DNA of 64,000 nt, taken from Petrosia ficiformis (lineage: Eukaryota > Porifera > Demospongiae > Haplosclerida > Petrosiidae). How positions within the stretch are numbered: position 1 is the first letter of the stretch; each line of letters begins with the position of its first letter. The notes beneath the pieces were generated by a model. That model made no database searches. It saw only the letters and a list, made by a program, of their open reading frames with translations, and was not told the origin of the DNA. Position numbers and translations under genes: made by a program. This document shows, in pieces, positions 55,501-64,000 of the stretch. The DNA is taken from NCBI GenBank assembly GCA_947044365.1, contig OX345636.1, positions 58,531,537-58,595,536 on the forward strand. Direction: 5' to 3'.

Positions 55501-56170
55501 AGTAGATTGAAGTTTCAAGAATAAAGATCATTCTAGCTGAGATCTTTTCCGGCCAATAAAATATTTAACATTGGGATTATTCCTACTTTATTTAACAGGA
55601 TCTCAAAAACACTAAATGCTTGCTTTTACTCTATGTCCAAAATTTGGTTATTCTAACCATACCTTCTCAGGCTCACCTCACAATGAATGCATGGATGCAA
55701 ACATTCTCCAGTATATAAATATATAGGTGTTGAGTAAGTATATACAATATGCCAAGGATGGACTCTACTGAGTCTTTGTTTATCCTCATCACATCATATA
55801 AACACTCATCACAAGACAATAAAGTACTTGGGTTCTAGTTTTTCACTACATTCTGATAAATATAATAATATCGCAGAGAGTCAGTCCTTAAGATTACAAG
55901 AAGAGATGTCACACAGTAGTAATGTAATTCATTAGTATACATGCAAATGGCTATTGGCAGGTATGTTCAACTAAAATTGTTTCCTTTCATACCATCCACT
56001 CTGTCTTCAAGTCTTATAAAGCTAACCTTAGAAAATAGTTAGTATACTTCTAGTTCTGAAAATCTAACCTAAAAAAATATAAATATCAAATTATTTCAGT
56101 TTATATTTAATTCAGAACAGGACATTATGAAACCAATTTGTTGTTTCTGTTCAAACAATTGCTATAGCTA
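52557..56170. mobile_element. ~3.6-kb element with ~500-bp imperfect inverted arms
   Basis: The left arm (to ~53050) contains ATCCTGTTCTGAATTAAATA, TTTCAGAACTAAAAGTATAC, AAGACTTGAAGAGAGAGTGG and GATAAACAAAGACTCAATAG. Each appears inverted in the right arm (~55715 on). The centre (53690-55050) holds four or five diverged ~300-bp tandem repeats around CATCTCATAGTTAATTCACC. No transposase, so a large non-autonomous foldback element. Confidence 0.72.
53690..55050. repeat. ~300-bp internal tandem repeats
   Basis: CTCATAGTTAATTCA, AATTCTATGTAGACATGTTT, CATTAGACCCCTAAAGATCA and CTAGAAAAGGCTACTCGTAA recur in order near 53715, 54030, 54325, 54585 and (degraded) 54930. Two units around 53760-53990 and 54335-54550 are almost identical. 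Confidence 0.8.
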
Positions 56171-56647
56171 CCTGCCAAACTACATACAGCTCAATGATAG
56201 CAGACATCTTTAAAGTAAACTAACAATGGATATTCTACCTACATGTACATCACATTCAATGACGAATCAACTGGTCAGGGAAATATAAAAGGATCATGCT
56301 GATAGAACAGCATTTCATTAATATTCATCCAAAACCAAGTATGAATGAATACCAGTTCTTCAAGTCACAGTCCGCACTGACTCTATATCAGCCAAACCCT
56401 AATTTATACCTGGGCCTAAAAAGAGACAATTGGCGTGAAGCGCACCGAAAAATGTTTTACCTAATTATTTATTCATGATGGGCGTGTTGATTAAAAAATG
56501 AACAATGCAACCAAGAAGTCAATAAACGGATAGTTCTGGTTATACTGCGATATCGTTAGGAATTCCGCCAAGAACTCCTGTTACACTTGTATGTGCAACT
56601 GTTAAAACCATCATTGGTGGTCCTGATATCATTACTTTCCAGCTGTA

Positions 56648-56776
56648 TCACTGTTCATCAGTTTCATCACTATGCTGCAGCCTTTGTCGCTTAGAAACAG
56701 AAGAATCTAACTGATTCATATCTAAACAGTCAAAAATAGTCCACTGTCTACCTTTACTTTGCTTCTGAAAGGCCAT
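56648..56776 (-). CDS. Small ORF resembling a hAT-type transposase N-terminus
   Basis: 42 codons: MAFQKQSKGRQWTIFDCL, then DMNQLDSSVSKRQRLQHSDE. A basic start, a short hydrophobic IFDCL-type motif and a KRxR cluster resemble the beginning of hAT/ZMYM-like transposases. It could be a first exon or a relic; nothing downstream was matched. Confidence 0.3.
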   Translation of the reverse strand: MAFQKQSKGRQWTIFDCLDMNQLDSSVSKRQRLQHSDETDEQ

Positions 56777-56939
56777 CTCAAATAAACAAACTTGACAAGT
56801 GTTGGAATATATTAATAATAATTAGTATAATTAAAATTAAAATTTAATTCTGATGCTCGGGCTCAGGCCCGCCAGGCCCGGGTGTAGCTATGTCACTGCT
56901 TATGATTGCTTTCCCACAGGTTCGATGTATGTTTATATT

Positions 56940-57390
56940 ATACTGATAATATAATATTATATACTATGATAAGCACTGGAATGCCAATGGTTGACACAGA
57001 GACTAGCACTACTTCTTGTGGCTGTAAGTGAAATATAAAATAGGCAGCATCATCTGTAAGTGAAAAAGAATGATAATCAATTCATAAATAATGGATGTAA
57101 TTATACAAAAGTCTGACCTTCAATGATGATCAAGCCTCATAACAATCTACATAAAATATTCACAAATCGTCCACCATTCAGAAAAACAATGGAAATAAGT
57201 ACAGCTCTTTTTATTTTGCTTTACAGCGGTGTAAGTACTTATGTAGGGTTATATGGAAGTGGTTTGTTTAATTTTAGGTCCTACGTTAACCTCCCAACCT
57301 TGTTTGCATGCTTTTTGGGTTTTGACGTCCCTACATCATTCTCCATTTTTATTAAAAATGTTTTTATTATTCTTGTATATATATTATAAT
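56940..57390. repeat. Dispersed family D, copy 2
   Basis: See 18180-18640. The TTTACAGCGGTGTAAGTACT segment and the inverted TGGAAGTGGTTTGTTTAATT segment are shared. Confidence 0.6.
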
Positions 57391-57424
57391 GAAAATAACT
57401 GTCACATATGTATAATTATGTATG

Positions 57425-57427
<3 letters not shown>

Positions 57428-57470
<43 letters not shown>
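57428..57470. repeat. (TA)n microsatellite
   Basis: About 21 TA dinucleotides. Confidence 0.95.
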
Positions 57471-57473
<3 letters not shown>

Positions 57474-57542
57474 TTTTAATAGGTCATAAACATAAATAGA
57501 TGATATATATGAAATTTAGTCTCCTCCCTAGGATGTATATAC

Positions 57543-60500
57543 CATTCTCCGTTGTAATGCTCCACTGGATTTCAGACACACCCACAATCCCTCCTTGACA
57601 TTGGACAAGTAGAGAAAAACTGGATGAACCAGTTTCGAGTTGCAGTATTGTGAGTTCCTGACTACTCTCAGAAAATACTGCAATTAAAAACCACATTATT
57701 TTAAATCATGTTTATGTTGTATTTGTATGTACATATGTATTCATGTAACTATGTATTTATGTATTTATGTACATGTACATACAGTATGTTTCAATAAAAA
57801 GTTAACGTTGCGTTGTACAAAACGAAGCGTACAACGATGTGAAGTACGGTGTTTTTCAGGCTAAAACGCGTACTGCAGGGTTTCCAATTACTCGTTTTGT
57901 AAAACAATGGATCGTTTATACGGTAGGATGTCACGTGCACGTTGACATGGGCTCCACGTGCAACCAATCGTAGTATTGTCGTTGTAAGGTTGGTTTGGTC
58001 GTTTTTTTTCTCCCGTTGGAACGTCGTTTTTATTTGTTGTGGAGTACAATGTCTTTGAGAACAGCACTTAATGTGTCAGGTAAGATGTTAAAATGTTGCT
58101 ATTGTGATTTTAATCAATCATTCTTTAATAGCTGTATCATGTTTTTAATATATATATTGGCCAGATGAAGATGCCCTATCTAGCAATGTTGTTTCTCCTA
58201 AAGAAAGTTTGGTGAAAGGACAGTGGCCAGATGAAGATGCCCTGTCTAGCAATGTTGTTTCTCCTAAAGAAAGTTTGGTGAAAGGACAGTGGTGTAAGAT
58301 AAAGGAAAGAAGGAAGATGTATGATGGGAAGATTGTGGTCTGTAGTCAAAGAGAAAATAATCTACTGAGCAGACTTGTTGTATCCACTGACTTAGAAAGT
58401 TACCTGAGTTGTATCATTGGAATTAGAAAATCACTTAAAAAATCACTTAATTTGAAAATCATTAAATTAAAGTTGTTGGTAATAAAATGTTAAAATAATG
58501 TGATGGAAGTTTGGTAATCATGTTCAATACTAAATGTTTGGTAATCATTGTAAATGTTTGATAACCATGGAAATAAAATTTCAATAATAACTAATTGAAA
58601 TAACATTATAAATGTTTGGTAACCATGCATATATAATCACTAACAGTAGCAAGAAACTACATACAACTGAAAGTATTGTATTCATTTGAACTACAGATGT
58701 CTCGAGTAAGTCCTGCATTAAAAAATGTGCAAGATAATATTAATGATTAGTGAAATCTTTTGTGTATTTGGTAGCTTTTAAAAAAGCTGAACAGAGTGAC
58801 TTAGCTTTGACAAAAGCTCTTTGTGAAGTAAGGAGGACCAACATTATGTTATAATAATTATTGCATTTTTATATAACAAATGTTTTATTATGGCCCACAT
58901 GTCAAGACAGTAGTGCTGTCATCTCATGCACAATTTAGACAGAGTGGTCTATATAGTGGTCTATATTTTAAAAAATATAGACCTCTATATACAATTATGA
59001 GCTTTTTGGTCAACTTCATTATGGGCTATATATGTTATATAATATATAGACTCACCACATCAAAGGGATGATGTCACCATCATACTAATACATATATTAT
59101 ATATATAATTATAATTATAATAAATATATATATAAATTTAAACAATATACCTTGGTTTAGGACGAGGAGTCTCTAATATTTTCCTGCAATAAAATCGTCG
59201 ATGGGCTTCTAGTTGAACTGTACACTCATCGGTAAATACAACGTTGTAAAATTCGTCATCCTTGTACTGCACAGCCCATTCGTATCTCTTCAGCTTGTTT
59301 ACATCACGAATAAGCTGGCAGTAAGCGGTTCCTCTGAAAGTCCAGCCAAGAGAACTTCTACATCGAATCGACAAGTAATAACCTGAATGAAGCTGTCTCA
59401 CGTGACCAAAACAATTGTAGCTACGGACGCACGTAGCAACGGCGTAGTAACGGAAAAACAACGATGGTGCCTTACGGTAACACAACGATTGACTGCGTAT
59501 CGTAGAACGATCCGTTTTGTACAACGGAACGTTAACTTTTTATTGAGACGTACTGTATGTATGTATGTATGAATGTACGTATCTACAAACCAAACAGTCC
59601 ATTTGGATCACTTGGGAGTATATTCACTGTTGCCATGCCAACTGATCTTAAGATTGCTCCTCCACTTACAGATGTTAAACGAATACTCAACAGTTCAGAA
59701 AACTCAGATGCTGAATCATCAAATACTTGAAGACTGATTACAGAAGAGTTTGATCTTGCAGGTACACTGTCAGTACCTTTTAGAGAGTTGATATCTGATT
59801 CAGAAGCTGTGTCTAAAGTGACCTCCCACGTAACAGACTGTCAGACACCTGTATGTATGTATGTATGTATTTATGTATGTACATGAATGTATATATGCAT
59901 GTATGTACATATTTATGTACACATGTATGTATATATGTATGTATGTATGTATGTATGCATGTATATATTATGTATGTATGTATGCATGTATGTATGTATG
60001 CACGTATGTATGTATGTATGTACACATTTATGTACATGTATGTATATATGCATGTATGTATGTATGCATGTATGTATGTATGCATGTATGTATGTATGTA
60101 TGTACATGTATGTATACATGTATGTACATGTATGTATATATGCATGTACATGTATGTACATATTTATGTACACATTTATGTACATGTATGTATAAATGTA
60201 TGTATATATGTATGTATGTATGTATACACGTATGTACATGTATGTATGTATGCATTGCATGTATGCATTGCATGTATGTATATATGTATGTATGTACATA
60301 TTTATGTACACATTTATGTACATGTATGTATATCTGTATGTATGTATGTATGTATATATGTATATATGTATGTATGTACATATTTATGTACATATTTATG
60401 TACATGTATGTATGTATGTATGTATGTATGTATGTATGTATGTATGTATGTATGTATGTATGTATGTATGTATGTATGTATGTATATATGTATGTAAGTA

Positions 60501-60657
60501 TGTGTTTATGTATGTATGCATGTACATGTACGTATATATGTATGAACTCTCACCTCTCCAAATTGACCAGCAGATCTTATTACAGTAATGATATTGGAGT
60601 CTCCTTCAGTTGCATTGAATTCTGTTGCAGTTAGTTCAATGATACTGTGACCATATG
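57543..60657 (-). CDS. Calx-beta repeat protein, ADGRV1-like (internal exons)
   Basis: Three minus-strand exons join in phase: 60554-60657, 59591-59837 and 57543-57677. They encode one whole Calx-beta repeat and the start of the next: IIELTATEFNATEGD, VIRSAGQFGE joined to SVTWEVTLDTASESD, then LTSVSGGAILRSVGMATVNI, SDPNGLFG, and FSESSQELTILQLETGSSSF. The xEGD, RSxGxFGxVxVxW and SDPNGxFGF patterns are those of ADGRV1/VLGR1. Calx-beta repeats bind calcium in long extracellular chains; other Calx-beta proteins remain possible. The TAG after GLFGL is intronic. Flanking exons were not found. Introns hold a Tc1-like element and a tetranucleotide repeat. Confidence 0.75.
58049..58493 (+). CDS. Exon-like sequences inside the Tc1 element
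   Basis: ATG at 58049 opens MSLRTALNVS, donor GTAAGA at 58080. From acceptor TTGGCCAG at ~58164, in matching phase 1, follows DEDALSSNVVSPKESLVKGQ, present twice through a ~66-bp in-frame duplication, then WCKIKERRKMYDGKIVVC and a stop at 58491. A further exon-like AFKKAEQSDLALTKALCE with donor GTAAGG lies near 58778-58829. Not recognised. It could be a captured host gene start or a host gene into which the element ends were placed. Confidence 0.4.
59138..59524 (-). pseudogene. Tc1-like transposase fragment
   Basis: The open frame reads SLGWTFRGTAYCQLIRD, then KRYEWAVQYKDDEF and VVFTDECTVQLEAHRRF with PRPKPRYIV. FTDE(S/C)xVQLE is the second catalytic Asp region of Tc1 transposases. The DNA-binding N-terminus and the C-terminal catalytic part are missing; the first ~45 codons of the frame are TIR and adjacent DNA. 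Not functional. Confidence 0.8.
59838..60553. repeat. Tetranucleotide (TATG)n-type repeat filling an intron
   Basis: Nearly 700 bp of TGTA/TATG with ACATG, TTTATG and CATG variants, pure (TATG)n from ~60397 to ~60485. It occupies almost all of the intron between the two halves of a Calx-beta repeat. Long open frames (MYVCMY) are artefacts. Confidence 0.95.
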
Positions 60658-60979
60658 CTATATATGAGAAATAATATTATTTATATCACAAACATCTGAC
60701 CAATAATAATTATATATATATATATATCCCGATATGGCGAAACATCAAAGTAAACCACAGGGATATATATAAGATATAGCACTGTGGTCAGATATAGCGC
60801 CGTCGAAACATCAGACATCAACAAAGGTTTTGTCTTTTGTGATATATATTGGTTATATCACAGCCACTCGTACTATATCAGATTTATAAAAACCTCGCCC
60901 TCGTCACAAAGCAGTCATCACAAAGCAGTCATAGGGATACATTTTCTCTATATATCTTGTTATTGATATCAAGAGTATA

Positions 60980-61582
60980 TAATAGAAAGAGAGGGAGAGT
61001 ATCGCATTTCCGTATAAACGTGTAGCACATCCCTGCGAAAAGTAAATGACCTTCATAATAATATTCACAACGTAATCATCACATGTGAAGTAGGCGTTGA
61101 GGCGTTATGTGACCACATTGTAAACAAAGATGGATGATGCAGCAACCACACCATCTCTGATCACATCTGTGAAGCGTTCGCCTCATTTACCAAATCGTGT
61201 TGTTGGTTCTACAATTAGGGAAGGTGATATTCCACTGTCGAAGGTTCTTAAAACTTCAGGATTTGCAGTATCTCTCCAGAAAGTTGCGAAGGAATCTGGC
61301 TGGCGATCAAGGAATAGTTGAATTTCACTTTGTGAGGTAATGTAGCTTGAACTGCTCCAAGTCAGTTTCATTGTCACTGTCGATCTCAAAATCACTGTCT
61401 TCATATAGAATATCTCTCTCGAGCTCCGGTATGTAAGCGTATCACTGTTCACGTGATTATTAAACATACTTGGGCTTTGTGCACCGCCTTGTGGTCTAGC
61501 ATGTACTTTTCACCATCTTCTCAACTCAAGTACTTTTCGCAGGGTTGTGCTATAAGTGTGATACTCTCCCTCTCTTTCTATT
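60980..61582. mobile_element. ~600-bp TIR element with short ORFs
   Basis: AATAGAAAGAGAGGGAGAGT ... CCCTGCGAAAAGTA at the left is inverted at the right (TACTTTTCGCAGGGTT ... ACTCTCCCTCTCTTTCTATT). Inside, the plus strand has MDDAATTPSLITSVKRSP (61130-61321). The minus strand has acidic ERDILYEDSDFEIDSDN. Neither is recognised. Terminal arms are about 60 bp, imperfect. Confidence 0.65.
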
Positions 61583-62900
61583 GTACTGTACATGTACCAT
61601 GTACCATGTACATGTGCATAGTATATGTGTATACCAGTGTTCTCCATAGTGGAAAAGCCATTGGACTTATTAGACCTATTTTATAGTGATCAGAGGCCTT
61701 TTCACACACAAACTGTTAGATGTAATATAAATTAGATTGGTGATTTGCCAGCCCTAAGAAGATCGCTGAGTATAGATATGCATGTAGGGTTTGTAAGTGG
61801 AAATAATTTTAAAGACTGAGACTTAATTGTGTGTTTATGCATGCATGAATGTGCAAGTACATGTATATGCATCACACTGTACACTACCATACAATGCACA
61901 TGTACACGTACCTTCAGTACATGTATAGTGTATACACATCACACTGTGCACTACTATACTTTGTTGATGTACACGTAGATACAGTATTGTACCTTCAGTA
62001 CATGTATATACATGTATGTATGTGTATATGCATCACACTGTACACTACCATACATTGCAGATATACATGATTGTGTACATGTATATACATGTACCTTTAG
62101 TAGATGTATATACATGTATGAATGTTTTCCGTAGGATATGAATCAAGCAAGTCACAACCACACCCATTAAACACACCTATTAAACACACCTATTTTGTAC
62201 ACCTTCATTATATTAGCTGCACTATACATCTATACAGAAGTGATGTACAAGCAGATTATCTGATATAAACATCTCTCTTTAAGATCCTAGCATACATGCA
62301 TTGTAGTTCAACATTATACATGTAGATCTAGTATTAAACAGGCCAAATTGCAAAACACAGTTTGTGATGCTTGAGCCAGTGTTTCAGTTGTAGCAACCAC
62401 TACCTCAATTGTACTTGGTTTGAAATAATGCCTCAATATGTTATGTTTAGATGTGTCTATTAGTCAAACAGAACACTTCTCAAAGTCTGGAAAAGGTTTC
62501 ATAAAAAGCCTATTATTTATCTTCCTTGCATATACATGTATATAAATTTTAAGTTGCCAAATTGTTAGTTTTGCAGAAAATTGCTAATACACAGACACAT
62601 GAATAAACAAAGAAAATCAATTACAATGTCCTCATGCATTAAGAAGCACAATTATTCATCCCAAATCAAAATACATGTGCTTACCTTTATGAAAGTATGA
62701 TTGCATTCTCCATTACTCCTGCATCAGGCATGATCTGATTAGCATGCTTGAAATCCTCACCAAGATGTTGAACACTTGATGTTGAACATTGGTAGAAATG
62801 AAGCATCACAAGAAATTTCTTACGTACCAACTCTCTGAGGAGGGGAGAAGACAAAATGTAATAAAAGATATATACCAGACAGAGCACATGAGGAAAAGTA
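61583..62900. other. Repeats, no gene recognised
   Basis: TACATGTA-rich blocks around 61900-62110, including three similar CATCACACTGTACACTACCA units, and a family G 5' copy at 62345-62600. A minus-strand open stretch at 62687-62887 (KFLVMLHFYQCSTSSVQHLG) lies 3' to the hAT fragment and may be a remnant. Confidence 0.4.
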
Positions 62901-63156
62901 TTTGAGAACTGTTATTAACTACCCAAGAGTAGTGTTGCAGAGCTAAAAATAACATTCACATGTTGACTGGTCACTTTGTCCAGACATATTGAAATTTGCC
63001 CGGACATTGGGTTATTTTGAGTGGTCATCACTTAATGATATATTAAATAGATAATTAGACAATAATGTACGATTAGCTCCATGTATAACTCAATACAGTG
63101 TCACTGTATCGAAAAAAAAGAGTTGTACATGGAGTTAATGCCTATAATGCAATTAA

Positions 63157-63999
63157 TTATTTGTCTATCCAGTCATCCCACTCCTGAAGCAGTTCTGTAC
63201 CAGCATCACTTTCTTCACCTGAGTCGTCTGGAGAAATATCGTTAGTGGAGGATGAGCAACGTGCAGCATAATCTTTCCTGGGCCTTTGGTTTGGCCTTCT
63301 AACCTTGTCACTCCACCAAAGACTAATACTGTGATCAGCATTGAAACTATTAAGAGGGACACGGTCTGAGTTGAGAACGAGAAGGTCATCTAATAGTTCA
63401 TTGCCTAATGAGGACCTCTTATCAACCTTTATCAACTTGAGAGTGGAAAAGACTCTCTCAAGCTTCCCGTTCGACACAGGAAGAGTAAACAGTAGCCGAA
63501 CAAGTTGAAGAATGTTAGACCAACTAGATGCATTGGGAGCGTGATAGAGTCTCCACCAAACAGATTGATAGTCCATTGTGGCAAGGCTGATGAATTGGTT
63601 GGCATAAGTAATCATGTCATGAAATTCATCCTTTAGTTGTTCAATAACAACTCCATTAGACTCAAGTGGATGCTTAAATCTCACACCCAGCCTGACGATT
63701 GCTTCCATAGGAGGATCACTATTCTCTTCACCAGAGTCATCTCCTACATCTAAGACCTTCTCCCACCCCTGGGTAGCTAAAACAAAGATGATATCACGAA
63801 TCAGCTGCATGTCTGACCAGGCCAGTCTTGATTTTAAGCAATCAGTAACAGACACACAAAGGTGTTGGTACTGAGCAGTGTAGTGGTTCTTAGCTTGGTC
63901 AAAATTTTGCAAGGACTGACACTGATATACTCTTTCTCCATCCTCCAGGAGGATCTTCTTCAGAGTTGATGCATAAGTTGGCCATTTTTCCAGAGGCAA
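63157..63999 (-). CDS. hAT-family transposase, C-terminal 280 residues (runs off window)
   Basis: Open minus-strand frame to TAA at 63157. LLFTLPVSNGKLERVFSTLK, then LIKVDKRSSLGNELLDDLLV, is the hAT C-terminal dimerisation block (SNxxxERxFSxxxxIKxxxRxxL). Upstream residues (WWRLYHAPNASSWSNILQLV) fit the preceding helix. An acidic tail follows (DDSGEESDAGTELLQ). The 5' end, with any BED or TTF finger and the first catalytic residues, lies beyond 64000, so intactness cannot be judged; domestication is possible. Confidence 0.82.
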   Translation of the reverse strand: MPLEKWPTYASTLKKILLEDGERVYQCQSLQNFDQAKNHYTAQYQHLCVSVTDCLKSRLAWSDMQLIRDIIFVLATQGWEKVLDVGDDSGEENSDPPMEAIVRLGVRFKHPLESNGVVIEQLKDEFHDMITYANQFISLATMDYQSVWWRLYHAPNASSWSNILQLVRLLFTLPVSNGKLERVFSTLKLIKVDKRSSLGNELLDDLLVLNSDRVPLNSFNADHSISLWWSDKVRRPNQRPRKDYAARCSSSTNDISPDDSGEESDAGTELLQEWDDWIDK

Positions 64000-64000
64000 A

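Larger units (their letters stand above)
57782..59555. mobile_element. Tc1/mariner-like element, 1774 bp, with TA target duplication
   Basis: The left end CAGTATGTTTCAATAAAAAG (then TTAACGTTGCGTTGTACAAA) is inverted at the right with about three mismatches in ~45 bp. TA lies at 57780-57781 and 59556-59557. The right third holds a transposase fragment on the minus strand. The left and middle hold unrelated exon-like sequence on the plus strand. Internally rearranged, so non-autonomous. Confidence 0.82.

Noticed and set aside
59853..60634. Cys-Met-Tyr repeat ORFs on both strands
   Set aside because: Artefact of the TATG/TGTA repeat lying in an intron.
61130..61321. Independent gene starting MDDAATTPSL
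   Set aside because: It lies entirely within an inverted-repeat element and both strands have comparable open stretches; kept only as element content.

Overview
The window is animal nuclear DNA. Genes are split into short exons with GT-AG introns, there are no operons, and the sequence is AT-rich and dense in simple repeats and small DNA transposons. The recognisable proteins are metazoan: a Golgi GlcNAc-transferase I (MGAT1), a Calx-beta protein like ADGRV1, an HPS6-like BLOC-2 subunit, a ROCO GTPase with a Death domain, and an ankyrin/coiled-coil TKL kinase. This protein set, the compact genes and the very abundant TACATGTA palindrome suggest a demosponge. That assignment is inference; no marker gene here settles the species.

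Layout. 1-6.2 kb: minisatellites and dispersed repeats, no gene recognised. 6.27-16.98 kb (+): exons of one gene encoding an ankyrin repeat, a linker with a duplicated exon, a coiled coil and a protein kinase. One of its introns holds a 2.6-kb hexamer satellite, another a hAT-type MITE with a perfect 8-bp target duplication. 18.6-27.6 kb: two diverged copies of one segment, each carrying a broken multi-exon gene and pieces of a ubiquitin-specific protease, on either side of an intact-looking ROCO-Death gene (21.27-24.43 kb, +). 29.6-37.6 kb (-): HPS6-like gene with two apparent frameshifts. 37.8-39.7 kb: a ~1-kb tandem duplication between the divergent starts of HPS6-like and MGAT1-like. 39.96-50.66 kb (+): MGAT1-like gene whose exons are clean, but exons for two conserved catalytic-domain blocks and the C-terminus are not found. 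51-57 kb: an LTR/polypurine fragment and a 3.6-kb long-inverted-repeat element. 57.5-60.7 kb (-): three exons of a Calx-beta protein, one intron holding a Tc1-like element and another a tetranucleotide repeat. 62.9-64 kb (-): hAT transposase C-terminus running off the window.

The most unusual pattern is that TACATGTA-rich minisatellites carry copies of exon-intron boundaries: an HPS6-like acceptor (x3), an MGAT1 donor (x5) and an MGAT1 acceptor (about x6). A further HPS6-like donor lies inside the palindrome itself. Exons were read by eye from splice signals, reading phase and family resemblance; no alignment or transcript data were available.
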